Assembly (NCBI GenBank): GCA_021781335.1
Contig: JAJXXA010000069.1
Location: 1-64,000, forward strand
Source: Actinomycetes bacterium
Lineage (GTDB): Bacteria; Actinomycetota; Acidimicrobiia; Acidimicrobiales; RAAP-2
Direction of reading: 5' to 3'
Length of the DNA stretch: 64,000 bases
Shown here: piece by piece, positions 29,236 through 39,338 of the stretch
Layout: each line of letters opens with the position of its first letter
Numbering within the stretch: the stretch's first letter is position 1
Notes under the pieces: model-generated
The model's database searches: none
What the model saw: only the letters and a program-made list of their open reading frames with translations
What the model was told of the DNA's origin: nothing
Translations under genes and position numbers: made by a program

Positions 29236-29955
29236 CAAGGTCGCCACCATTCTCGGGTCCGCGCGCAGCTGATGACCCGCACCTTGGATGATCCGTAGTT
29301 CAGCGCGTCCCTCGGCGCTCGCGAGCAGGTCGCGGGCGTCACCCACCGGCACTTCGATGTCGTCGGCCCCATGTCCGATCAATAGTCGTCGCGGCGGGAT
29401 CGTCGCAATCGCCCCCATTGGATCGATCGCCAACACGTCATCACGCAAAGCCGCAGCGTCTAGGAGCTCGCTCTCGTCACCGACGACACCAGCGACCTGC
29501 ACCGCGCGGCGGAACTCCTCGGCGCTCGAACACCACTTGTCGAGATGTGCCGGCGCGGCGAAGGTGGCCACACCTCGAACGCGATCATCCTGCGCCGCGA
29601 CCGCGAGGGCCAATGATCCTCCAAAGCCGAATCCCGCGAGCGAGATCCGACGTTCACCCTCTTCGATCCGGTTCAGAATCTGGGTGAGGTCATTGCGCCA
29701 CTGCGTTCCTGAAAACGTACCGGTACTGCCGCCCACACCTGAGAGCGTTCCCGTCGCCACGACCCAGCCCGACTCATTGGCGAGGTGTTCAGCCAACTCT
29801 GGAAGTAAACCCGCCGCCTGGCGACCCATCCCCATCGCGCGTGGCAAACCGTGCACGAGTACCAGAATGTGCTCAGCCGACGGCCGAGCACCCGACGTAG
29901 CGATTCGAAGGTCGAGCAGCGATGTGCCGCTGCTTAGTTGTTCATGAGCGAGCAC
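29212..29955 (-). CDS. Alpha/beta hydrolase fold protein, atypical nucleophile elbow
   Basis: LVLVHGLPRAMGMG; elbow region LAGFGFGGSLAL lacks GxSxG serine; late GHGADDIEVP and GAGHQL. Confidence 0.72.
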   Translation of the reverse strand: MLAHEQLSSGTSLLDLRIATSGARPSAEHILVLVHGLPRAMGMGRQAAGLLPELAEHLANESGWVVATGTLSGVGGSTGTFSGTQWRNDLTQILNRIEEGERRISLAGFGFGGSLALAVAAQDDRVRGVATFAAPAHLDKWCSSAEEFRRAVQVAGVVGDESELLDAAALRDDVLAIDPMGAIATIPPRRLLIGHGADDIEVPVGDARDLLASAEGRAELRIIQGAGHQLRADPRMVATLLGWLDRH

Positions 29956-29961
29956 CGGTGA

Positions 29962-31077
29962 CTAGATACCCAAACGTTGTGCCAGCAGTTCACGATGATA
30001 CGAAGGGTCACCGAGGAACAACTCTGAACTCTTGGCGCGCTTGAAGTAGAGATGCGCGTGATGCTCCCAGGTGAATCCAATGCCGCCGTGGATCTGGATG
30101 TTCTCGGCCGCACAGTGGAAATACGCCTCAGAGCAGAATGACTTCGCCAGGCTCGCCGCAATCGGGAGTTCGTCGTTGAGTTCCTGGGCGGCCCACGCCG
30201 CGTAGTACGCCGCAGACTTTGCCGACTCCACGTCGAGCAGCATGTCGGCGCACTTGTGCTTGATCGCCTGGAACGAGCCGATGGGTCGGCCGAACTGGAC
30301 GCGGTCCTTCGCGTACGCGACCGCGTTGTCGAGCACCCGTTGTGCGCCACCAACCTGTTCGGCCGCGAGAGCGGCGGCAGCGATCGAGAGGGTCGTCTCA
30401 AGCCCAGCGAGAGCCTCGCCTTCTACGCCGATCAGCGCGGCGGGAACATCGCTGAAGACAATACGGCTCTGCTTGCGCGTCTGATCCATCGTCGCGAGGG
30501 CTTCGCGAGCGACGCCCGACGCGTTGCCATCGACCGCGAAGAGCGAGAGGCCCTTGTCGGTCATCGCCGGCACGAGGAGAAGCGAGGCAATATTCCCGTC
30601 GGTGACGTAGTTACGCACGCCGTTCAGTACGAAACCCTCACCCACACGGTTCGCCCGCGTCGAAGTGGTGCTCAAATTCCATTGGCCGGCGTCATCAGTC
30701 AAGGCCACGGTCGCGATGGTCGCCCCCGACGCGATACCGGGAAGATAGGACGCCTTGTCGGCGTCGCTGCCCACGTTGAGAAGTGCGTTGCTCGCCAAGG
30801 CGACGGTTGAGAAATATGGCGAACAGAACAGCGCGGCCCCCATCTCTTCGAAGACGACGTACAACTCGACTGGACCATAACCTTGCCCACCGAACTGTTC
30901 GGGGATCCCGAGCCCCTGTAGGGCCAACTCGTTCGCCATCTGATCCCAGACCGCCGGGTCGTACCCCTCGGGCGTCGCCATCAAGCGACGCACCTCGGTC
31001 TCGGGAGATTTCTCTTCCAAGAACCGCTTGACCATCTTTCGCAGTTCTTCTTGCTCTTCACTGAACCCAAAGTTCAT
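29962..31077 (-). CDS. Acyl-CoA dehydrogenase family protein
   Basis: MNFGFSEEQEELRKMVKRFLEE; GIPEQFGGQG; FGRPIGSFQAIKHKCADM; IQIHGGIGFTWEHHAHLY. Confidence 0.9.
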   Translation of the reverse strand: MNFGFSEEQEELRKMVKRFLEEKSPETEVRRLMATPEGYDPAVWDQMANELALQGLGIPEQFGGQGYGPVELYVVFEEMGAALFCSPYFSTVALASNALLNVGSDADKASYLPGIASGATIATVALTDDAGQWNLSTTSTRANRVGEGFVLNGVRNYVTDGNIASLLLVPAMTDKGLSLFAVDGNASGVAREALATMDQTRKQSRIVFSDVPAALIGVEGEALAGLETTLSIAAAALAAEQVGGAQRVLDNAVAYAKDRVQFGRPIGSFQAIKHKCADMLLDVESAKSAAYYAAWAAQELNDELPIAASLAKSFCSEAYFHCAAENIQIHGGIGFTWEHHAHLYFKRAKSSELFLGDPSYHRELLAQRLGI

Positions 31078-31170
31078 CGCAGCCCTCTTCCATCCCTACT
31101 GGACAGTAATGCTCTTGACTGCGACATTAGCGAAAGTTCGAGCACGGGAAAGACGTGGCATTGTGGTGCT

Positions 31171-31788
31171 GTGGACAACGTGGAATTGGTCTGGTCGGAC
31201 GCGAGCGCCGAGATTCACCGTTTCGTCGTCGGCCCGGTCGCCAACAACGTCTACGTGGTGCGGTGTCGGCGAACCGGCGAGGCGGCGTTGATCGACGCGG
31301 CGAACGAGCATGATCGACTCCTACGCGTAGCTCGAAGTCTTGGCGTCACCTCGGTACTGGAGACCCACGGCCACTGGGACCACATCGGTGCCGTCGAGCA
31401 CGTCCGAGATGCTGGCATCGACGTCTGGGTCAGAGCGGAGGACGCTGAGCTCTTACCGAGTTACGACCATCTGCTCGAGGACGACACCGTGCACCAGGTC
31501 GGCGAACTGCGACTTCGCACTCTCCATACCCCCGGACACACGCCGGGTTCCATCTGCTTCGCGCTGGAGAACACTCCCCTTTTGTTCACGGGTGACACCC
31601 TTTTCCCCGGTGGCCCAGGCAACACCACCTTCGACGGCGGCGACTTCGCAACGATCATTGCGTCGATTGAGCAGCGGATCTTCGCGCCATACCGCGACGA
31701 CACGGTGATCTGGCCCGGCCATGGTGCGAACTCGACACTCGGTGTCGAGCGGCCCAATCTCGACACGTGGATCGAACGAGGATGGTGA
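31171..31788 (+). CDS. MBL-fold metallo-hydrolase (glyoxalase II-like)
   Basis: LETHGHWDHIGAVEHV; TPGHTPGSICF; LFTGDTLFPGGPG; GHGANSTL. Confidence 0.87.
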   Translation: MDNVELVWSDASAEIHRFVVGPVANNVYVVRCRRTGEAALIDAANEHDRLLRVARSLGVTSVLETHGHWDHIGAVEHVRDAGIDVWVRAEDAELLPSYDHLLEDDTVHQVGELRLRTLHTPGHTPGSICFALENTPLLFTGDTLFPGGPGNTTFDGGDFATIIASIEQRIFAPYRDDTVIWPGHGANSTLGVERPNLDTWIERGW

Positions 31789-31827
31789 AGGGCCGGGAGA
31801 ACCAGCGCCACCAGTAGGCTCTTCTGC

Positions 31828-32586
31828 GTGTCTGAAGCCCTTCTAGAACTACGAAACCTCCACGTCGAAGCTGACGGCGCTCCCATTCTTCGAGGCGTCG
31901 ACCTCACAGTGAACGAGGGCGAGGTGCACGCTCTCATGGGACCCAACGGCGCCGGCAAGTCAACGCTCGCCAACGTCATCATGGGTCACCCCGGCTACAA
32001 CGTCACCCAGGGTGACATCTTTCTCAAAGGCGAGAACATCGCGTCCTGGACGCCCGACCAGCGCGCGCGCGCAGGCATCTTTCTCGCCTTCCAATATCCA
32101 GAGGCGATTAGCGGCGTCTCAGTCGTCCAATTCCTTCGCCAAGCGATCGCCGCTCGAAAGGGGCTGAGCGAGTTGAGCGTGCTCGAGGTGCGCCTCGACC
32201 TCATTGAATGGATGGACCGACTGGGAATGGACCCCGCGTTCGCGGAGCGACACCTCAACGATGGTTTCTCTGGCGGTGAGCGAAAGCGAAATGAAGTACT
32301 TCAGATGGCGCTGCTCGAACCGGCCCTGGCGCTGCTCGACGAGACCGACTCAGGTCTGGACATCGACGCGCTTCGAATTGTGGCGCGAGGCGTGCGCACC
32401 GTGCGCGACGAGAATCCTCAAATGGGAGTCGTCGTGGTCACCCACTACGTCAAATTGCTCGAAGAGATCGAACCCGATCAAGTCCACATTCTCGTGGACG
32501 GCATCATCGTGCACTCGGGCGGCGCTGATCTGGCCCAGATCATTGAGCACGAGGGGTACGACGCGTGGCGCCCGGTGAGCCTGTGA
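31828..32586 (+). CDS. sufC: Fe-S cluster assembly ATPase SufC (copy 1)
   Basis: MGPNGAGKSTLANVIMGHPGYNV; FSGGERKRNEVLQMALLEPALALLDETDSGLDIDAL. Confidence 0.93.
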   Translation: MSEALLELRNLHVEADGAPILRGVDLTVNEGEVHALMGPNGAGKSTLANVIMGHPGYNVTQGDIFLKGENIASWTPDQRARAGIFLAFQYPEAISGVSVVQFLRQAIAARKGLSELSVLEVRLDLIEWMDRLGMDPAFAERHLNDGFSGGERKRNEVLQMALLEPALALLDETDSGLDIDALRIVARGVRTVRDENPQMGVVVVTHYVKLLEEIEPDQVHILVDGIIVHSGGADLAQIIEHEGYDAWRPVSL

Positions 32587-33818
32587 GCAGTTTCGACCCG
32601 CGTAGGGTTCGTGCCGATACCCCGCTACTGCGCCGGGTGATCAACGAGCGGCCAATCACCTATCTCGACTCCGCCGCCTCCTCGCTGCCGCCACGAGCCG
32701 TCATCGAGGCGATGAGTCGCTACTACGAGATGCGACACGCCAACGTGCATCGCGGCGTCTACCAGACGGCGAACGAAGCAACCGCCATCTACGAAGGGGC
32801 TCGCGAAGCGATTGCGCGATTCATCAACGCCCCCGCAGGGGCGAACGAGATCGTCTTCACGAAGAACGCCACCGAGGGATTCAACCTTCTCGCGAAGTCG
32901 TGGGGCCACAAGAACCTGAAAGCTGGCGACGTCGTGCTCGTCTCAGAGATGGAGCACCACGCCAATATCGTGCCGTGGTTTCAACTTCGAGAAGTGAACG
33001 GTATCGAGGTCCGATTCATTCCGGTGAACGACGACTTCCGTCTCGATCTCACCGACATTGAATCTCTCATGGAGGGCGTCAAGTTGGTCTCGCTCACCGC
33101 GATGTCCAACGTCCTTGGCACGATCAATCCGATCAAAGACCTCGCCGCACTCGCGCACCGACACGGTGCGCTCATCGCGGTTGACGCCGCCCAATCGGTC
33201 GCTCACTCGCCGAGTGATGTCACCGACCTCGACGTCGACTTCTTCATCTTTTCCGCGCACAAGATGCTCGGACCCACCGGCCTTGGGGTCGTGTGGACCC
33301 GCGAAGCGATCCTTGATCAGATGCCACCCTTCCTCGGAGGCGGGGGCATGATCGCCGACGTGCGAGTCGACGGGTACACACCCGCGAATGGTCCCAGTCG
33401 ATTCGAAGCGGGCACACCACCCATCGCCGAAGCGGCCGGGCTGGGTGCAGCGGTGCTCTACCTCGAGGGGCTCGGCATGGCCAATATCGTCGAACACGAA
33501 CGAAACCTGACGAGCGACGCCCTCTCGCGACTGGCGTCAGAGTTCGACGGCCGAGTGCGGGTCATCGGCCCCTCTGACACCCATAGTCGAGGCGGCGTCA
33601 TCAGCCTCGACGTCGAGGGCGTCCACCCGCACGACGTTGCTCAGGTCCTCGACCAGTTCGCCGTGTGCGTGCGACCGGGCCACCACTGTGCAAAGCCACT
33701 CATGCGCCGCTTCAACCTGGCCGCCACCGCGCGAGCGTCGTTCGGTCCATATTCACTCACGCGCGACACCGATGTGCTCATCGAGGCACTTCATCACGCT
33801 CTCACAATGTTTGGATAA
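32583..33818 (+). CDS. sufS: Cysteine desulfurase SufS
   Basis: YLDSAASSLPPRAVIEAM; FIFSAHKMLGPTGLGVVW; catalytic Cys in VRPGHHCAKPLM; GTGA overlap with sufC. Confidence 0.93.
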   Translation: MSSFDPRRVRADTPLLRRVINERPITYLDSAASSLPPRAVIEAMSRYYEMRHANVHRGVYQTANEATAIYEGAREAIARFINAPAGANEIVFTKNATEGFNLLAKSWGHKNLKAGDVVLVSEMEHHANIVPWFQLREVNGIEVRFIPVNDDFRLDLTDIESLMEGVKLVSLTAMSNVLGTINPIKDLAALAHRHGALIAVDAAQSVAHSPSDVTDLDVDFFIFSAHKMLGPTGLGVVWTREAILDQMPPFLGGGGMIADVRVDGYTPANGPSRFEAGTPPIAEAAGLGAAVLYLEGLGMANIVEHERNLTSDALSRLASEFDGRVRVIGPSDTHSRGGVISLDVEGVHPHDVAQVLDQFAVCVRPGHHCAKPLMRRFNLAATARASFGPYSLTRDTDVLIEALHHALTMFG

Positions 33819-33823
33819 CTGAT

Positions 33824-34285
33824 ATGTCAAGTCTCGAAGACCTCTACCGAGAAGTGATCCTCGACCACTACCGCTCGCCTCGCAACCGCGGTGAACTGCC
33901 CTCTCCCCCGGCACGACGCGTCGAGGGTTTCAATCCCTTGTGCGGCGACGAGATCGTGGTCTATCTCGAGGTGCGCGACGACGTGCTCGTCGACATCAAA
34001 CTGACGGGTCACGGGTGTTCGATCTCCCAATCGTCGTCATCGCTCATGAGCGCCGCCGTCAAGGGTAAGCCCGTGAGTCAAGTACGCGAGATCATTGCCA
34101 ACTTCAAACAACTCATGATGGGCCACGAAGCGACCTTGGGAAGCGATGAGGCGCCCACAACCGCCGATCTTCGTGCCATGGGGGAACTTGCCGCGCTACA
34201 GGGGGTTGTCAAGTTCCCCGTTCGCATCAAGTGCGCGACGCTGGCGTGGAACACGTTGGCCCAGGGCCTGGACGAATCAGACTGA
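33824..34285 (+). CDS. sufU: Fe-S assembly sulfur transfer/scaffold protein SufU
   Basis: EVILDHYRSPRNRGEL; NPLCGDEIVVYL; GHGCSISQSSSSLM; KCATLAWNTL. Confidence 0.92.
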   Translation: MSSLEDLYREVILDHYRSPRNRGELPSPPARRVEGFNPLCGDEIVVYLEVRDDVLVDIKLTGHGCSISQSSSSLMSAAVKGKPVSQVREIIANFKQLMMGHEATLGSDEAPTTADLRAMGELAALQGVVKFPVRIKCATLAWNTLAQGLDESD

Positions 34286-34289
34286 CGAT

Positions 34290-35639
34290 CTACGGTGTGC
34301 AGGGCACCGGATCGAAGTACTGCTGACCCGGTGTCGCAATCGTCGTGGTCGTCGTCGGCGCATTGGACGCACCCGACGCGCCAGAGGTGGTAGTGGCTTT
34401 GTGCGTCGTGGAGGTGACCGGCACGCTCGTCGTGGTCGTCACGACTGGCGGGAGCGGCGTCTGCAGTGCCGTATTAGGCGGAGGGTTGGTGGGCGTGATC
34501 AACTCGCTGCCGAAGATGTTCACCAACATCTGTTGCGCCGCTGGTTGATCGACGTAGAGGACATCGCCCAACGTCGGGTTCACGCCGCTCACCGTAGGCA
34601 GCGTGTAGGTGACCATATTGGCTGGATTGAAGCTGTGGAACTTGACGGCGAGCCCTATCAGGTCCGACAAGGTGAAATTGCTGTCCAACGTGATGCCTTG
34701 GGGTAACTTCGACAAGAACGAGTTGATCGTCAGGGGGTTGTAGAGGTGCTTCGCGCGCTCGATCATCGCGCGCATGAACGCGTTCTGACGGTCAATGCGC
34801 CCGAAGTCGCTCGTGACGTCATAGTTCCACACTCCGTTCTGGAACCACTCGTAGTGTCGACTGCGCGCCACTGCCAGGGCTTGGAACCCGTCTACGAGTT
34901 GGCACCCGGCGTGTGGGATGTTCAAACCCGAATACGCGTCCTTCGCGGGATAGGGGAAGTCGAGATACACCCCGCCGAGCGCCACCGCGGCGTTGATGAG
35001 CCCTCCGAAGCTCACCACAATCGTGTGGGTGATGGGGATGCCGAAATTGGCGGTGATGGTTTGGGCCAACAGTGACGGCCCGCTACCGAAATTGACATTG
35101 ATCCGGTTGAATTTTCCGTACAGCGACTGATTGGCGAGCAGCGTAGTCATCGTGTCGCGAGGGATCGACAGGACAGAAATGGTTCCAAGCGCCGGGTCGA
35201 CGTGCATGATCTTCACAACGTCACTTCGCTGACCCGCTGCTTGGCCCGTCGATGCACCCGTTTGAGCCGCCACCGCGCCCGTGAGACCGGCACGCGAGTC
35301 GGATCCGATCTCCAAGATGTTGAAAGGCTTTCCCGATATTTGCGGTAATTCACCCGCTACGGTGACTTTCTTGATCTGACTGAAGCGCCACTGCGCGTAG
35401 AGGTAACCGCCACCCACCACGCCGAGCAGCAGCGCGATCACGACAATGCCCACGATGATGACATTTCGACGAGCGCGGTGTGGGCGTCGAACTCGAGGCT
35501 TACGCGGGCTCACACCCGCGCTGCGGTCAACCGCCTCGCCCAGCGCCACGAGACGATGTTCATTCGCGAGAGCTTGTTTCTTCTCTCGGCGAGATTGATG
35601 GGGGCGATCTTTTGGTCCGTCGTCGCGCCCGTTAACCAT
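34290..35639 (-). CDS. LytR-CpsA-Psr (LCP) family cell-wall glycopolymer ligase
   Basis: N-terminal TM; SIPRDTMTTL; KFNRINVNFG; ARSRHYEWFQNG; Thr-rich C-terminal tail. Confidence 0.88.
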   Translation of the reverse strand: MVNGRDDGPKDRPHQSRREKKQALANEHRLVALGEAVDRSAGVSPRKPRVRRPHRARRNVIIVGIVVIALLLGVVGGGYLYAQWRFSQIKKVTVAGELPQISGKPFNILEIGSDSRAGLTGAVAAQTGASTGQAAGQRSDVVKIMHVDPALGTISVLSIPRDTMTTLLANQSLYGKFNRINVNFGSGPSLLAQTITANFGIPITHTIVVSFGGLINAAVALGGVYLDFPYPAKDAYSGLNIPHAGCQLVDGFQALAVARSRHYEWFQNGVWNYDVTSDFGRIDRQNAFMRAMIERAKHLYNPLTINSFLSKLPQGITLDSNFTLSDLIGLAVKFHSFNPANMVTYTLPTVSGVNPTLGDVLYVDQPAAQQMLVNIFGSELITPTNPPPNTALQTPLPPVVTTTTSVPVTSTTHKATTTSGASGASNAPTTTTTIATPGQQYFDPVPCTP

Positions 35640-35676
35640 TGTTCGACATTACCAAAATGACAGTCATCGGAGAACC

Positions 35677-36402
35677 TCAGGAATTTACCGGCCGAAACGG
35701 TTCGTAGCCGTCACGCTCGAGCTCGTCGGCCAGCTCCGGACCGCCCGTCGCAACGACTCGACCATCGGTCATCACGTGAATCGTGGTAGGGGTGAGCTCT
35801 TGGAGCAGGCGTCGAAAGTGCGTGATGGCAAGGACACCACAGTCCCATTCACTGGTCGCTTGGCTCAGTCGACGCGCGACCGCACCGAGTGCGTCGACGT
35901 CAAGACCCGAGTCGATCTCATCAAGCATCGCGAACTTAGGCCGCAGTATTGCGAGCTGCACCATCTCGGCCCGCTTGCGCTCGCCACCGGACAGATCAAC
36001 GTTCACGAATCGATCGAGGACCTCGGTGCGCAACTCCACCCGCTGGGCTTCGAGGGTCATGCGCTGGCGAAGGTCGTGTTGGTCGGCGCCCGCGGCGATC
36101 AACAAGTCGATAGGTCGCACTCCAGGGACCTCCATCGGGTGTTGCATGGCCAAGAAGAGTCCGTGACGAGCCCGCTCGGTGGGCGAGAGTCCGAGCAACT
36201 CCTCACCATCGATCTTCACCGACCCGTCGAGGACCTTGTAGCCCGGACGCCCACTCAGCGCATGGGCCAGCGTCGATTTTCCCGAGCCGTTCGGGCCCAT
36301 GATCACGTGGACCTCACCCGAACGCATCGAGAGGTCGAAGCCCTTCAGTACTTCTTTGCCGGCGACCTCGACACGTAATCCTTCAATTGTCAGTGTCGAC
36401 AC
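35677..36402 (-). CDS. sufC: Fe-S cluster assembly ATPase SufC (copy 2)
   Basis: MGPNGSGKSTLAHALSGRPGYKV; LSGGERKRAEMVQLAILRPKFAMLDEIDSGLDVDAL. GTG start at 36402 overlaps Rieske stop (TAGTG). Confidence 0.92.
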   Translation of the reverse strand: MSTLTIEGLRVEVAGKEVLKGFDLSMRSGEVHVIMGPNGSGKSTLAHALSGRPGYKVLDGSVKIDGEELLGLSPTERARHGLFLAMQHPMEVPGVRPIDLLIAAGADQHDLRQRMTLEAQRVELRTEVLDRFVNVDLSGGERKRAEMVQLAILRPKFAMLDEIDSGLDVDALGAVARRLSQATSEWDCGVLAITHFRRLLQELTPTTIHVMTDGRVVATGGPELADELERDGYEPFRPVNS

Positions 36403-36716
36403 TATGGCACCATCACTTTGAGACGACCGTCCTTCATTTCCACCTCGTAATGCGCTACCGCACGAGTCGCGGGGAACGACATTGGCTCGCCGTCCTTCAG
36501 CGAGAACATGGCCCCGTGTCGAGCGCATTCGATCTCACACGTTTCGACGTTGACCTCGCCTTCGGCGAGACTGAAATCCTCGTGGCTGCAGCGGTCGTCC
36601 AGGACGTAGACGGTGTCATCGATGCGTACCATGACGAGCACCCTCGATCCGACGCGAACTTGTCGCGCCTCACCGTGCACGTAATCATCGAGCTCGCCAA
36701 TATCCAACAGTGTCAT
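36402..36716 (-). CDS. Rieske [2Fe-2S] ferredoxin within suf operon
   Basis: DDRCSHEDFSLAEG...CARHGAMFSLKDG (CxH/CxxH Rieske ligands). Confidence 0.9.
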   Translation of the reverse strand: MTLLDIGELDDYVHGEARQVRVGSRVLVMVRIDDTVYVLDDRCSHEDFSLAEGEVNVETCEIECARHGAMFSLKDGEPMSFPATRAVAHYEVEMKDGRLKVMVP

Positions 36717-37951
36717 TGGTCGACCTTCAACAATTCGAGTGTCGAGGTGACGTCACGCTCGACCAGTTCCGCCAGGTCGCTCGGGAGGGTCGTCAACATC
36801 TCATAGAAGAAGCCCTGGATGATCAGACGCTGCGCGTCGCGCCTCGTGACGCCACGCGATTCGAGATACCACAGTTGAAGTTCGTCAAGTGGCCCCACAC
36901 TCGAAGCGTGAGCGCACATGACGTCATTCTCTCGAATATCGAGGTTGGGCACGCTGTCGGCATGGGCGTGGGGCGACAGCAGCAAGTTGTGATTGGTCTG
37001 ACGCGCGTCGGTACGCTTGGCGCCCTTCTCGATCTCGATCAGCCCGGTGTAGACGCAACGCGACTCTCCCGCCACTGCGCCCTTTGACAAGAGGGTCGAT
37101 TGCGTGCGCGCAGCCTTGTGGAACTGATGCGTCCTGAGGTCATGGACCTGCGAATTCGAACCCATGAAGGTCGTACGCAGTTCATTGTGAGAACCGGTAC
37201 CGAGTAGTTCTGCGTCGTTGCGCGAGCGGTTGTAGTGCGCACCCATGCCAATCACGGCTTGATGGAGTCGCGCGTCGCGATGCAGGAATCCCGTTGTTCG
37301 CGCGACGTGCCACGCGCTCGCGTCGAGACGCTGATACGTCACGAGCTGCAGCGAAGCATTGTCACCGAGTTCATATTCGCTCACCGGCACCACGAGGGCG
37401 TTGTGACCGCCTTCAAAATATTCGACGACCGTCGCACTGGCGCCTCGCCCCAGGATGATCTGGGTCCGCGAGAATGATGCGGCGCTCGAAGTGGTGTTGA
37501 GGACCACAATGGGCAGTGCAACGTGCACATCGTTATCCACTCTGATGATTGTCGTAGAAGGGGCGAGTGCATCATTGAGGATTGCGAAGGTGTCGCTTTC
37601 ATAGCGACTCAGCATTGTTTCGCCGCTGAGTGAGGTCACGCGAGCGGCCGTCTCGACCCTGACGCCCTCAGGCAACGAATCGCTACCCTCGAAGTAACCA
37701 TCGACAACTCGAACAACGAGACCTGCTCGATCACGCAACTCGCGAGCGAACACCGAGTCGGCCTCGTTAGAGGGAGCGGGCGCAATGGAGAACTTGTCGA
37801 GGTCCAGGTCTCCCAGGGGCGCGTAGCGCCATACTTCGTCACTGGTGGTTGGTAGACCCAAGGTCTCGAAAATCGACCATGCGCGTGAACGCTCCGTCGC
37901 GTCGGGACGCTCGGCGATAAATGAGAGGGCTGAGTCAGCGAAGATTTTCAT
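36713..37951 (-). CDS. sufD: Fe-S cluster assembly protein SufD
   Basis: C-terminal SufBD family motifs: AGESRCVYTGLIEIEKGAKRTDARQTNHNLLLSPHAHADSVPNLDI; NDVMCAHASSVGPLDE. Confidence 0.92.
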   Translation of the reverse strand: MKIFADSALSFIAERPDATERSRAWSIFETLGLPTTSDEVWRYAPLGDLDLDKFSIAPAPSNEADSVFARELRDRAGLVVRVVDGYFEGSDSLPEGVRVETAARVTSLSGETMLSRYESDTFAILNDALAPSTTIIRVDNDVHVALPIVVLNTTSSAASFSRTQIILGRGASATVVEYFEGGHNALVVPVSEYELGDNASLQLVTYQRLDASAWHVARTTGFLHRDARLHQAVIGMGAHYNRSRNDAELLGTGSHNELRTTFMGSNSQVHDLRTHQFHKAARTQSTLLSKGAVAGESRCVYTGLIEIEKGAKRTDARQTNHNLLLSPHAHADSVPNLDIRENDVMCAHASSVGPLDELQLWYLESRGVTRRDAQRLIIQGFFYEMLTTLPSDLAELVERDVTSTLELLKVDQ

Positions 37952-38024
37952 AGATATCTCGAACAGTGAAGTGTAATGGGAGCCAGCGGAATTCCCGCAT
38001 GGCGCCGACCTAGGCTACGTCGAT

Positions 38025-38882
38025 ATGACCCAGGGAGTGGACGTGCAATTCACATCTGAAGTTCTCACCATGGAGGTGAAGGATCACATCGCCACCTTGT
38101 GGCTCGATCGACCAGAAGCACGCAATGCCATGGGGCGAGCTTTGTGGCGGGACTTGCCCAAGGCCGCAGAGGTCGTGCGGGCCGATCAATCCATTCGCGT
38201 GCTCGTCATCGCGGCGCGCGGCCCTCACTTCACCGTCGGTCTGGACTTGAAGGAGCTGGGCTCGAGCCTCATGAATGGAGGCACCGATGACACCGAGCCC
38301 ACTTCCAAGGCGAGCGCGAATTCCCTCTCCTATCACGCCGTTCGCGCCATGCAAGCATCGATCACGGCGATCAGCGAACTCCCTGTTCCGGTGATCGCCG
38401 CCGTCCACGGGTACTGCATCGGTGGTGGTGTCGACCTGATAAGTGCGTGCGACATCAGGCTCTGTTCTAATGACGCCATCTTCTCGGTGCGAGAAGCGAA
38501 AGTTGCCATCGTCGCGGACCTTGGAACTCTGCAGCGCCTCCCGAGGATCGTGGGAGCGGGACACGTCGCCGAGCTGGCGTTCACTGGAAAAGACATCGAC
38601 GCCGCTCGCGCCCTCGCAATCGGCCTCGTGAACTCGGTGCACGGCCAGGGCGAGCACGATGTGCGCAACGCCGCGTACGACCTCGCCCAAGAAATTGCGG
38701 CGAACTCACCCCTCGCCGTACAGGGGACTAAGGCGGTCCTTCACGCAAATGATGGCCGAACAATCGCTGAAGGGCTCGATTTTGTAGCGCGATGGAACAC
38801 CATGTACTTGCAGAGCAATGACCTCAAAGAGGCGATGAGCGCGTTCATAGAGAAGCGCCCACCGCGCTTCACGGGTGACTGA
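38025..38882 (+). CDS. Enoyl-CoA hydratase/isomerase (crotonase) family protein
   Basis: RPEARNAMGRALW; FTVGLDLKELG; AAVHGYCIGGGVDLISACDIR. Confidence 0.88.
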   Translation: MTQGVDVQFTSEVLTMEVKDHIATLWLDRPEARNAMGRALWRDLPKAAEVVRADQSIRVLVIAARGPHFTVGLDLKELGSSLMNGGTDDTEPTSKASANSLSYHAVRAMQASITAISELPVPVIAAVHGYCIGGGVDLISACDIRLCSNDAIFSVREAKVAIVADLGTLQRLPRIVGAGHVAELAFTGKDIDAARALAIGLVNSVHGQGEHDVRNAAYDLAQEIAANSPLAVQGTKAVLHANDGRTIAEGLDFVARWNTMYLQSNDLKEAMSAFIEKRPPRFTGD

Positions 38883-38885
38883 CGT

Positions 38886-39239
38886 TCAACGCCGCCAGAA
38901 CCGCCAGGAACGTCGCGACTTGCGCTCTAACTCTTCGAGGTGGCGCCGACGCTCTTCGATCATCTCTGGAGCGACGGCATTGACGATCTCGCTCGCCATG
39001 TTGAGGATCTCGCGTCGATCGTCGAGCGGGACGTCGGTCGCGGGGGCCGACTCGACGGGCTGATCGACAAGCGAACCGTGCGACCAGCCAACGTCGGCGA
39101 AACGCCGCTCGTAGGTCACACAATCTTCGGGGCACGACCAGGGCTGATCAGGTGCGTTTCCCAGGACGCAAAATCGTGCCACTTCACCGGATTTGTAGGT
39201 GCGACTTTGAAAGTGCTTGCATTCTTCGCGCATTGCCAT
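38886..39239 (-). CDS. Small Cys-containing conserved-type protein next to sufB
   Basis: 117 aa; EECKHFQSRTYKSGEVARFCVLGNAPDQPWSCPEDCVTYERR; on the suf strand between sufB and sufD. Confidence 0.65.
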   Translation of the reverse strand: MAMREECKHFQSRTYKSGEVARFCVLGNAPDQPWSCPEDCVTYERRFADVGWSHGSLVDQPVESAPATDVPLDDRREILNMASEIVNAVAPEMIEERRRHLEELERKSRRSWRFWRR

Positions 39240-39338
39240 CGAGCAATTCTCGCACGTAACGCGCTGGCGCGCGAACGCACCTGCTCACAGGACGAGCAAC
39301 GACTTCATCGATGATCCGCGACGTGCGCCAAGCTCGAC

